DNA of 55,948 bases, from positions 1 to 55,948 of the forward strand of contig JAKEHV010000338.1 in NCBI GenBank assembly GCA_022614915.1, in the 5' to 3' direction. Shown here in pieces: positions 42,334 to 49,926 of this stretch. A program made the translations under genes and the position numbers. The stretch is from Gemmataceae bacterium (GTDB lineage Bacteria; Planctomycetota; Planctomycetia; Gemmatales; Gemmataceae). The notes below the pieces were generated by a model. It did not search any database, was not told the DNA's origin, and saw only the letters and a program-made list of their open reading frames with translations. Position 1 is the stretch's first letter; the number at the start of each line of letters is the position of its first letter.

Positions 42334-43361
42334 CGCATACGACTCGGCTTTGTTGGCTGGTACTACTGGCGCTTGCCGCGAGCGGCCTCGCCGCTCAAGC
42401 CCAAGAAGGCAAGAGCGACGCGCAAGACGGCGGCCGGGAAAAGCCCGACGCAGCCCGCGGCCAAAAACTGCTGGCGGGAAAAGACGCCGAAAAACCAGGC
42501 GCGGTTGTCGCGAAAGTCAAGGTGTATCGCCAGCTTTCGAAAGAGCGGCTGGAGAACATCTTGAAAGACCTCGGCATCAGCTTTCAGACGTCGGGCGATT
42601 TCTGGTCGGGGACCGTGATGTATGACTTTACGCGCAATAACAACAGGATTCGCCTGCAGTATTGGAAAGGAGCGGATCTGCGTATCGACGTTTTCTATTT
42701 CAAGATTCCGCTGGAGGACGTGAATCGCTGGAATCGAACGGCGCGTCTGAGCCGCGCCGTTCTGTTGGCAGGGCCGCCGGAGGGAGTATCGCTGGAAGCC
42801 GAACTCGATTGCACCGGGGGTGTAACGGACGGGATGGTGCGCCAGTTCATTCTCAACTTCGACAAAGAGCTGGGCGCATTCGCCGATTTTTGGAAAACCA
42901 TCGAGGAGGAAGAGGAGGTTTTTCAGACGGCGAACACGGATCGATTGGAGAAGATGTTGAAAAGCCTTAACTACGCCTTCAAAAAGACACAAGAGAAGGG
43001 CGTCACGCTATACGAATATTCATTCGGCAAGCACAAGGTTCGACTGCACTGTCATCAAGGGGGCGGGGTACTGGTCCTGGAAACCGCGTTTCCCAAACTC
43101 GCGCTCGAGAAAATCAACAAGTACAACCACGACAGCCGTTATGTCCGGGCGGCCCTTCGGCCGGACGCGAGCGGCAAGGACGTCACCACACTGGAATCGT
43201 ATCTGGATTGTCGGGGCGGCGTCACGGACACCATCGTTCGCGGCTTTCTGACTATATTTGATCGCGACCTCAAAGCCTTCGAACGCAACTTCATGGAGGT
43301 TGGCCAAGAAATGGAGTCGGAAATTCGAGAAGGTGTCTCCGTTCAATCCAACAAGCGATAA
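42330..43361 (+). CDS. secreted protein with two YbjN-like domains
   Basis: This 343-residue protein has a signal peptide (to about residue 24, AAQAQ), a charged linker and two related domains: about 70-200 (LSKERLENILKDLGISFQ ... GGVTDGMVRQFILNFDKELGAF) and about 205-330 (TDRLEKMLKSLNYAFKK ... GGVTDTIVRGFLTIFDRDLKAF). The pattern resembles YbjN/type III chaperone-like folds, often linked to sensing or protein binding. It overlaps the DUF1080 stop by four bases, so a shared envelope function is likely but unknown. Confidence 0.72.
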   Translation: MTHTTRLCWLVLLALAASGLAAQAQEGKSDAQDGGREKPDAARGQKLLAGKDAEKPGAVVAKVKVYRQLSKERLENILKDLGISFQTSGDFWSGTVMYDFTRNNNRIRLQYWKGADLRIDVFYFKIPLEDVNRWNRTARLSRAVLLAGPPEGVSLEAELDCTGGVTDGMVRQFILNFDKELGAFADFWKTIEEEEEVFQTANTDRLEKMLKSLNYAFKKTQEKGVTLYEYSFGKHKVRLHCHQGGGVLVLETAFPKLALEKINKYNHDSRYVRAALRPDASGKDVTTLESYLDCRGGVTDTIVRGFLTIFDRDLKAFERNFMEVGQEMESEIREGVSVQSNKR

Positions 43362-43376
43362 GAGCAGTTTTGGAGC

Positions 43377-43460
43377 GCGGCAACAAGACGCCGCTTTGGA
43401 TTGCAGACAACTTGGCCTCCAAAGACACGTCCCACATCCAAAGCGGCGTCTTGCTGCCGC
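43377..43460. terminator. 25-bp inverted repeat between convergent genes
   Basis: Arms 43377-43401 and 43436-43460 (starting GCGGCAACAAGACGCC) pair with one mismatch around a 34-base loop. It starts 16 bases after one stop and ends 16 bases before the other, suited to terminate both genes. It may also be a member of a dispersed repeat family. Confidence 0.7.
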
Positions 43461-43476
43461 ACTTCAAAGAATCCAA

Positions 43477-44079
43477 TTAGGATCGGCTCAGGTCCACGCG
43501 CAGGTTTTGTCCGGCGTTGACCTGGATCATGCGCGTTTGGCGCATTTCACGCCCATTCTCCATCCAACGGGCTTGCACCTCAAACGAGTAGGCGCGACCG
43601 GTTTCGAGCTGGGTCACATCGAACCAGTGCGAAGGTCCCGTTTGGCCGGACTCGACGCCGCGGAACCAAACGCGGGCGTTGGGATTCGGCGCCACAATCT
43701 CGATCTGTGCCGTGCCGGTGGCTACGGATGCCGGTTGGATGTAGGGGGTGGAACTACCCGTGTACGTGCCGTCATAGTAGTACGAGTCGCGCGGTCCGAC
43801 GTAGAACTGAACCGGCGAGCGGTAAATGAAACGGTCGTAGTAGCCGGGGTAATAGTAGCCTCGGCCGTAGTAGTTCCCGCGGTAGTACCCGTCATAATAG
43901 CCGCGCCCATAATAGCCCGGCCAAGCGTAGTAGCCGCGACCGTAGTATGGGCGGCCCACATCCAGGCGGAAATTGTTGCCGCCAACGCTAAAGCGTTGCG
44001 CACTCGCCTGCTCAGGAGTGAGCAAGCAGCCAGCAACAACCGCGACCGCGAAAAGACCAGAAAACACGAGCTTTCTCAT
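43477..44079 (-). CDS. secreted Tyr/Gly-rich protein with TIGR03000 domain
   Basis: This 200-residue protein has a signal peptide to about residue 28 (ASAQ; a VAGC stretch also allows lipidation). A low-complexity region follows, with GYYGRGYYDGYYRGNYYGRGYYYPGYY (about 45-85). The C-terminal 75 residues (IEIVAPNPNARVWFRGVESGQTGPSHWFDVTQLETGRAYSFEVQA) match the Planctomycetes-specific TIGR03000 domain. It is likely a surface or envelope protein. Tail: GQNLRVDLSRS. Confidence 0.88.
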   Translation of the reverse strand: MRKLVFSGLFAVAVVAGCLLTPEQASAQRFSVGGNNFRLDVGRPYYGRGYYAWPGYYGRGYYDGYYRGNYYGRGYYYPGYYDRFIYRSPVQFYVGPRDSYYYDGTYTGSSTPYIQPASVATGTAQIEIVAPNPNARVWFRGVESGQTGPSHWFDVTQLETGRAYSFEVQARWMENGREMRQTRMIQVNAGQNLRVDLSRS

Positions 44080-44121
44080 AGAAAACCTCCTTCTGAATCA
44101 GCGCCGCGTAGGAGAGAAACC

Positions 44122-44158
44122 GGCCTACGCGAACCGCTTACTCACGTGCGCGGCTCAT
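44122..44158. repeat. half copy of the 24-bp hairpin element
   Basis: About 37 bases (GGCCTACGCGAACCGCTTAC...) match the loop plus right arm of 18843-18880 with few differences. It lies in the divergent gap between the TIGR03000 and WD40 genes. No left arm is seen. Confidence 0.6.
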
Positions 44159-44300
44159 TAAAGTGCGAACAAGTGATCAAAGTCGCAAACGCCGTGCCGC
44201 CGAGGCACTTCTCAGCTGAACAAGAAAACAGGCTGGAATGAAGCTGCGCCGTGGGCGTTAAGACAGCGGGTTGAATTGCAATCTCGCACCGGTGCATGTC

Positions 44301-45857
44301 ATGATTCGCGCGGTAATCGTTTGCGCTTTGTCTCTGGTTTCGCCGGCAACGCTTCCGGCGCAAGCGCCTGCGGTTCCGGTGCAGGACAAAGCGAAAAAAG
44401 AGATTGCGGCCCGCGCGCCGGCCTTCCGTCTGGGCACAGCCCGCTTCTCCAATTTCGGCAAGGTGTTCGCTGTCGCGTTTTCGCCCGACGGGAAGCAACT
44501 GGCGACCGGCAGCTGGGACGGGCACGTGAGCATTTGGGACCTTGCCAATCGCAAGCCGATGCGCGAATGGAACGCGCACAAACAGCCGATCCGCGCCCTG
44601 GCGTATTCCCCAGACGGCGCATTCTTGGCGACAGCCTCAGTCGATCGACAAGTCCGCCTTTGGGACGCCAAAACCGGCGCGGATGACAATGCGCTCGTTT
44701 GGAAGCGCAATGATTATCCGACGTTTCTGCAATTCGATCCCAACGGCCAATGGCTGTGCGGCGCCGGCTGGAGCGGTGTGGTCGTCTGGGACCTCGCCAG
44801 CCGGAAAGTTCTGCATCAGGCCGACGGCCAGCTGGGCGAGCATAGGCCCAGTTTTGTCGCCGGGGCCGGGCAGTTGCGCTGGTCGCAGCAGCAATACGAC
44901 TTCGACTCCCGGTCAATGGAACTGTCTTATCATGAGCTGGACGTAAAAACGGGGCGGCGCGTACGCAAGGCGTGGGGCGAGAACCAGCCCATCGGCACTT
45001 TCTTGGTCGCCTTTGCCCCGTCCGGCAAGTTCATCCGCGTCAGGCTGAACGAACTCTTCACGGGAGCGCCGCCTTCCCTGCGAGAGCGCCGCTTGCTGCA
45101 AGCTGACAAGCTGGACGACGTGCCGGAAGTGGCGTTTTCGCCGGGCGAACGCCTGCTGGCGTTGCACAGGGGCGACCGGCACATTTGGATCATCGAATCA
45201 GCAACCGGCCAAATCCGCGCGCGACTGGAACAGGGCGAAGTCGGCACGAACAGCTTGACGTTCTCGCCCGACGGCAAACTGCTGGCCTGCGGCGATCTGG
45301 ACCGGACCACGCTCGTTTGGCGCGTGGCGGAGTTGCCCAAGCCGCAAAAACTCTCGAAGGAAGAATTGCAGGCGCTGTGGAAAGATCTCAACGCCCTCGA
45401 CGGCGCGAAAGCGCATCGAGCCATCGAGATGCTCGCAGCTAATCCAGATGACAGCTTGCCCCTTTTGAGCGAGAGTCTAAGTCCCGCGCCGCCTGTCGAT
45501 GCCAAACAAGTGCACAAGCTGATTGAAGACTTGGCCAGCGAGCAATTTGCCGTCCGCAATCAGGCGCATGCGGAACTGGAAAAGCTGAACGACGCCGCCG
45601 TGCCGTTCTTGAAAAAGAGCTTGGAAACGACTCAACCCCTAGAAATCCGCCGCCGCTTGGAAGCACTTTTGGAAAAGACCTCATCCTGGTGGGATACGCA
45701 ATGGCCGACCTTGCGCGCCTTGGAGACGCTGGAATGGATCGACACGCCGCAAGCGCGGGCCATATTTGAACGCCTGGCGGCGGGCGACCCGGCGCGGCGG
45801 CTGACGCAAGAAGCGCAAGCCGCGCTAAAGCGCATGCGCAACCAGCCGCTCCCTTAG
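44301..45857 (+). CDS. secreted WD40 repeat protein with C-terminal HEAT-like segment
   Basis: From the ATG at 44301 the protein has 518 residues, with a signal peptide to about residue 21 (TLPAQ). WD40 blades are clear at VAFSPDGKQLATGSWDGHVSIWDL, LAYSPDGAFLATASVDRQVRLWD and LTFSPDGKLLACGDLDRTTLVW; between them are more diverged units. About 150 C-terminal residues form helical repeats (LIEDLASEQFAVRNQAHAELEKL). Such proteins are common in planctomycetes, and a periplasmic scaffold role is inferred. The frame opens at 44271, but the signal peptide starts at 44301. Confidence 0.85.
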   Translation: MIRAVIVCALSLVSPATLPAQAPAVPVQDKAKKEIAARAPAFRLGTARFSNFGKVFAVAFSPDGKQLATGSWDGHVSIWDLANRKPMREWNAHKQPIRALAYSPDGAFLATASVDRQVRLWDAKTGADDNALVWKRNDYPTFLQFDPNGQWLCGAGWSGVVVWDLASRKVLHQADGQLGEHRPSFVAGAGQLRWSQQQYDFDSRSMELSYHELDVKTGRRVRKAWGENQPIGTFLVAFAPSGKFIRVRLNELFTGAPPSLRERRLLQADKLDDVPEVAFSPGERLLALHRGDRHIWIIESATGQIRARLEQGEVGTNSLTFSPDGKLLACGDLDRTTLVWRVAELPKPQKLSKEELQALWKDLNALDGAKAHRAIEMLAANPDDSLPLLSESLSPAPPVDAKQVHKLIEDLASEQFAVRNQAHAELEKLNDAAVPFLKKSLETTQPLEIRRRLEALLEKTSSWWDTQWPTLRALETLEWIDTPQARAIFERLAAGDPARRLTQEAQAALKRMRNQPLP

Positions 45858-46315
45858 ATTTGCAGGACGCGTCTCCAGGCCCCGACACTTTCTCATCGCG
45901 TGTTTTCGTGGTGGACAGAGTCCAGCAAGTGCCTTGTTGCAAGTGGCAAGAACGGCTCGTCTTGCCACATTTTACCCTGTGTTGGCAAGAACGAGAGAAT
46001 CGTCATAAACAATTTATTCAAAACAGCTTGCAAATCGCGAAAACACTCGTTCTTACCAACTCGTGCATAGGCATACCCCCCACCGAAGTTACCAACCGCT
46101 AACAAGGCTTTGCAGTTTCAAGTGTCCACTGTTTTGCCATCGGAATTCAAGAGTTCGAGGAGTGTCCCAGGCCCCGTCCTCTCGCGTTAGCGCACCTCGA
46201 TCAGACGGGCCTTATGACCCGTTTGACATCCACGCCGCAGCCGGTAGGATAGAATTCACTTCCCGCCGAGTAGCCACTTTTGTTCGTTTCACCGATTGTC
46301 GCGGAGAATGACGCC
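45858..46315. other. intergenic region holding a ~200-bp repeat
   Basis: No gene is supported. The main content is copy B of the ~200-bp repeat (45936-46139). After that, about 175 bases lead to the Rieske start at 46316. A small minus-strand frame in the repeat is not a convincing gene. Confidence 0.6.
45936..46139 (-). repeat. ~200-bp dispersed repeat, copy B
   Basis: This is the reverse complement of copy A (6411-6611), differing by scattered substitutions and small indels. The hairpin pair and the segments GCATAGGCATACCCCC and CAGTTTCAAGTGTCC correspond position by position. It is free of coding overlap here, in contrast to copy A. Confidence 0.85.
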
Positions 46316-46864
46316 ATGGCTGACCAGGAGCGGCGTACGTTTTTGAAGTTTTGTGTCCACGGCTTGGGCGCCGTATTCGCGGCTGTGCTCGGCGTCCCGG
46401 TGGTGTCGTACCTCATCGATCCGCGGCGCCGGCAGACCGCGGGAGGCGATCTTCGGCCGGTGTCTGGCATTCGCCTGACGGAACTCAGAATGGAGATACC
46501 GGTCCAAGGCGTGATTCGTGACATACGCCGCGACGCTTGGACGCTGCATCCCAACGATACCGTCGGCCGTGTTTGGGTAATGCGAACCCGCGACGGCAAT
46601 TCAGCAGAAAGCTTTCGAGTCTTCACAACGGAATGCCCGCACTTGGGCTGTTCGGTCAACTTAAACTCCGATCCGAGCACAGGCTATACTTGTCCTTGTC
46701 ACAACGGACAATTTCAATTGGATGGCGAACGCATCGGTCACAACCCAGCGCTACGGGGTATGGACTCATTGGAATTCGAAGTGGACCCTGCCGACCCGGA
46801 CCAGCTTTTGGTCCGTTTTCTAAAGTTTCGCCAGACTCTGGCCGAAAAAGTCGTTCGCACGTAG
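46316..46864 (+). CDS. Rieske iron-sulfur protein of a cytochrome bc complex
   Basis: This 182-residue protein has an N-terminal membrane/Tat-like anchor (RRTFLKFCVHGLGAVFAAVLGVPVVSYL). A Rieske domain follows with both cluster-binding motifs: CPHLGC (Cys107, His109, Cys112) and CPCHNG (Cys126, Cys128, His129). It passes electrons from quinol to cytochrome. The ATG at 46316 has GGAGAATGACGCC upstream. The cytochrome b/c fusion gene begins 15-30 bases after its stop, so the two make one operon and one complex. Confidence 0.95.
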   Translation: MADQERRTFLKFCVHGLGAVFAAVLGVPVVSYLIDPRRRQTAGGDLRPVSGIRLTELRMEIPVQGVIRDIRRDAWTLHPNDTVGRVWVMRTRDGNSAESFRVFTTECPHLGCSVNLNSDPSTGYTCPCHNGQFQLDGERIGHNPALRGMDSLEFEVDPADPDQLLVRFLKFRQTLAEKVVRT

Positions 46865-46894
46865 CTCGCTGAAGGCAGCTTGTTCCGCATCCCC

Positions 46895-49189
46895 ATGCAC
46901 AAAGGGCCAACCGTGTTCGGCAAATTCTTCGATTGGGTCGACCACCGTACGGGCTATCGCAGTTTCAAAGACGCCGTACTGCTGGAGCATATTTCCGGCG
47001 GAGCGCGCTGGCGCTATGTCTGGGGCAGTTGCCTTGCATTCGTGTTCATTCTCCAGGTCATCACCGGCATCATGCTCATGTGGTCGTACAGTCCCGGCGA
47101 CTCGACCGCCTGGGGCAGCGTCTATTTCATTCAATACGAAATGGATTTCGGCTGGCTCATCCGCGGGCTACACCACTTCGGCTCGCAGACCATGGTGGTG
47201 CTCTTAGGCGTGCACATGTTGCAGGTCGTGATTGCCGGCGCGCACTTGGCGCCGCGCGAGTTTAACTGGTGGCTCGGCCTCTTGCTCATGGGTGTCGTCC
47301 TTGGTCTGTCGCTGACCGGCTACTTGCTTCCGTGGGATCAAAAAGGCTACTTCGCCACGCAGGTCGCGACCAACATCCTGGGCAGCATTCCCGGCATCGG
47401 TGCGTTCTTGCAAAAGATACTGGTCGGCGGCCCGACCTACGGCAACCACACGCTCACGCATTTTTACACGTTGCACGTGGGCATCCTGCCGCCGCTCTTG
47501 GTCTTGTTGCTTGTGCTGCACCTGGTCGTCTTTCGCAGGCACGGCATCACCACGCCGCCGGTGTCGCATGGCGAAGGCGTCTTGAATCGGCCCGTCGCCG
47601 TTGTGCGCGATTTCGTTATTGGCGGACTGATCGTCGGCGTGTGCTTGTTCGTCGGCGTGCACATCGTGACCGCGCTGACCATGGGGGGCATGTTCTGGTT
47701 TTTCGGCGTCAGCCGCTTTTTCATCCAAAAGCGCGACGTGGAGTACTTCTGGCCCGGCCAGGCCTTCCGCGACCTGGTGGCATGCCTGTTCATCTTCGCG
47801 ATTATGCTGACGCTGGTGATCTGGGGCGGGCACGGCAATAAGATCGAAACACCGCCCGCCGCCGAGGGTCAAGAGCCGGGACTGTACGAGCGCATGGCCC
47901 AGGCGGGACGCGACGGCCTGGGCGCCAACCTCGACGCGCCCGCCGACCCCGAAACGCAAGGCTACCCCGCCCGCCCCGAATGGTATTTCTTGTTTCTCTT
48001 CCAACTGCTCAAGTATTTTGAAGGCCCTGATTTTCTCATCGGCGCGCTGGTCATCCCCAACGGCGCCATGCTGCTTTTGTTCCTCTTGCCGCTGTTCGGC
48101 TACGGCAGCATGCGCAAGTTCGGCCATTTCCTCGGCATTGTGGTCGTTGTGTCGCTGCTTTTGTCCGCGGGCATGCTCACGCTCTTGGCGCTAGCGGAGG
48201 ATTCGCCAACGCCCTATCCCTTGAATCTCGGGGGCGGCACCAAGGACGCCCGAGAGAGAAAGGACAGATTCGATCAAGCGGCGATTGAAGCCAAACGCGC
48301 CGTGCAGCTCGCCGCGAGCGCCAAGCCGGGCGAGTCCAACATTCCGCAGGAAGGGGCGCGCGAGCTCTTGCGCAAGGATCCACTTACCAAGGGACCGAAG
48401 CTATTTGAAATGCACTGCGGCGTTTGCCACAAGTTCAGCCCTTCGCCCAATCGTCCTGATTACAAGGGATGGGTCGAAAAGGAAGTCACGCCGACCGGGG
48501 TGATAGTGCGAGTATTCAAGGCTTCCGATCTGGCCGACTACGGTTCGGAGAAATGGATTCGCGGGCTTCTCGATGCCCCCGCTGACCCCAAGAATTTCGG
48601 TCTGACGAAGCTCGACGGCATGAAGAAATGGCGCGAAAAGATCAATGAGGCCCGCGCCGATTGGCTCAAAGACAACGCCGAGGAAGGCAAGAGGCGCATT
48701 GCCGAACAGGAGGAAAAGTTCGACCTCATCGCCAAATGGCTGGCCCAACAGAAGCTGGAACGTAAGTTTCGCGACAAGCAACTGGAGATCGAAGGGACCA
48801 AGGCCTTCGAACACAAAGGATTTGGCTATTGCCGAAGCTGCCACACCGCGGAATTGTACAAGGAGGACAAGAAGGAAAAAGGCAAATACGTTTATGAAGA
48901 AGACGGCGGCAGCGACGGGCCGAGTTTTGTCGGCTACGGCTCGCAGGAGTGGATTCGCCTGATGGTGATGTCGCCCGCTCTCCGCTACGAGCGCGAGAAC
49001 CACATGCCCGCGTTTCGGCCGATCGACGGACCGGGAGCGGAAGCGCTAAGACAAGAGTTTCAGGCGCAGTTCGAGAACACGCCGGTCATGCCCTTGAGCG
49101 ATATTGACCGCGAGCTAATAATACGCTGGCTGACGCGCGACTACCGCGTCGTCTTCGGCGGCCAGACGATCTCCGCCGCGCCGAAGTGA
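46895..49189 (+). CDS. cytochrome b (b6/IV-like) fused to a diheme cytochrome c domain
   Basis: About 764 residues. The N-terminal part is cytochrome b with two His pairs (HHFGSQTMVVLLGVH and HVGILPPLLVLLLVLH); the second pair has 14 residues between its His, as in b6-type. A subunit IV-like part carries the quinol-site motif PEWY. The C-terminal hydrophilic region has CGVCH (about residue 507) and CRSCH (about 645), two c-type hemes. With the Rieske gene upstream it forms a quinol:cytochrome c oxidoreductase. A TTG at 46880 is an alternative start with a GAAGG nearby. Confidence 0.94.
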   Translation: MHKGPTVFGKFFDWVDHRTGYRSFKDAVLLEHISGGARWRYVWGSCLAFVFILQVITGIMLMWSYSPGDSTAWGSVYFIQYEMDFGWLIRGLHHFGSQTMVVLLGVHMLQVVIAGAHLAPREFNWWLGLLLMGVVLGLSLTGYLLPWDQKGYFATQVATNILGSIPGIGAFLQKILVGGPTYGNHTLTHFYTLHVGILPPLLVLLLVLHLVVFRRHGITTPPVSHGEGVLNRPVAVVRDFVIGGLIVGVCLFVGVHIVTALTMGGMFWFFGVSRFFIQKRDVEYFWPGQAFRDLVACLFIFAIMLTLVIWGGHGNKIETPPAAEGQEPGLYERMAQAGRDGLGANLDAPADPETQGYPARPEWYFLFLFQLLKYFEGPDFLIGALVIPNGAMLLLFLLPLFGYGSMRKFGHFLGIVVVVSLLLSAGMLTLLALAEDSPTPYPLNLGGGTKDARERKDRFDQAAIEAKRAVQLAASAKPGESNIPQEGARELLRKDPLTKGPKLFEMHCGVCHKFSPSPNRPDYKGWVEKEVTPTGVIVRVFKASDLADYGSEKWIRGLLDAPADPKNFGLTKLDGMKKWREKINEARADWLKDNAEEGKRRIAEQEEKFDLIAKWLAQQKLERKFRDKQLEIEGTKAFEHKGFGYCRSCHTAELYKEDKKEKGKYVYEEDGGSDGPSFVGYGSQEWIRLMVMSPALRYERENHMPAFRPIDGPGAEALRQEFQAQFENTPVMPLSDIDRELIIRWLTRDYRVVFGGQTISAAPK

Positions 49190-49195
49190 TACATC

Positions 49196-49254
49196 GTTTC
49201 GCTCTCGGAGAATGTGCTGCGGCACGGGCAAGAAGTGAGCGCGAAACGTAGACG
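49196..49254. repeat. GTTTCGCGCTC palindrome family, copy 5 (degraded)
   Basis: The right arm GTGAGCGCGAAACGTAGACG (49235-49254) is well kept; the left arm (about 49194-49206, CGTTTCGCTCTC) is shortened. The loop is longer than in other copies. It lies between the cytochrome b/c and cytochrome c' genes. Confidence 0.55.
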
Positions 49255-49315
49255 GCGATTGTCGCAGACGAAAAACCATGTAATTTGACACTTCACCCGT
49301 GATTCTGGAGAAACG

Positions 49316-49921
49316 ATGAAACAGGTTCGCGCGTGGGCCCTGGGTTTGGTAGTTCTGACCCTAGCAGGCCTGGTGTACTTGGCCGGCACGAGCAAGGCCG
49401 GCGAAAACAAGATGTATGTGGACGGCGTGAAAAAGATCGCCGATCTCCTCAAGAAAGGCGACAAGGACGGCGCCGCCAAGGAAGCCGCTTCCTTTTCCAA
49501 GAAGATCGGTGAAGACGGCCTTGTGGAAGTGATGTACCTCTTTAAGCTGCGCAAGAAAGGCGGCTGGGGCGTGGGCGAGAAGGCCGGCGTCATCACGCCT
49601 GACGGCATCGAGCTCAAGCTGATTGGGTTGGCCCGCGACGGGATCACCCCCGCAACCCTCAAGAAGGAGGCTGCGGCCTTGGAGGAAATGGGCCACGTGA
49701 TCTCAGCGATCGGCGAAGTCGCCCGCCAATTCCCACCTAAGTCGGACAAAGGCAAGAAAACGAAAAAGGATTGGCTTGCTTGGACGGATGACATGAGGGC
49801 CACCGGCATCAAGTTTGCCGAAGCGTCCAAGGCCAAAGGCGCTCAGGATGTCAAGACTGCGGCAGCGAAACTAAACAACTCCTGCAATGCTTGCCACGCG
49901 ATGTTCCGGGTGCTCCCGTAG
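49316..49921 (+). CDS. cytochrome c'-like monoheme protein
   Basis: This 201-residue protein has a signal peptide (to about residue 28, TSKAG) and a helical body. A single CNACH heme motif lies at the extreme C-terminus (NNSCNACHAMFRVLP), the placement typical of cytochromes c'. A likely role is an electron carrier, or gas-binding protein, in the periplasm. It lies downstream of the bc-type complex and could be its partner. GGAGAAACG precedes the ATG at 49316. Confidence 0.87.
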   Translation: MKQVRAWALGLVVLTLAGLVYLAGTSKAGENKMYVDGVKKIADLLKKGDKDGAAKEAASFSKKIGEDGLVEVMYLFKLRKKGGWGVGEKAGVITPDGIELKLIGLARDGITPATLKKEAAALEEMGHVISAIGEVARQFPPKSDKGKKTKKDWLAWTDDMRATGIKFAEASKAKGAQDVKTAAAKLNNSCNACHAMFRVLP

Positions 49922-49926
49922 GTTTC

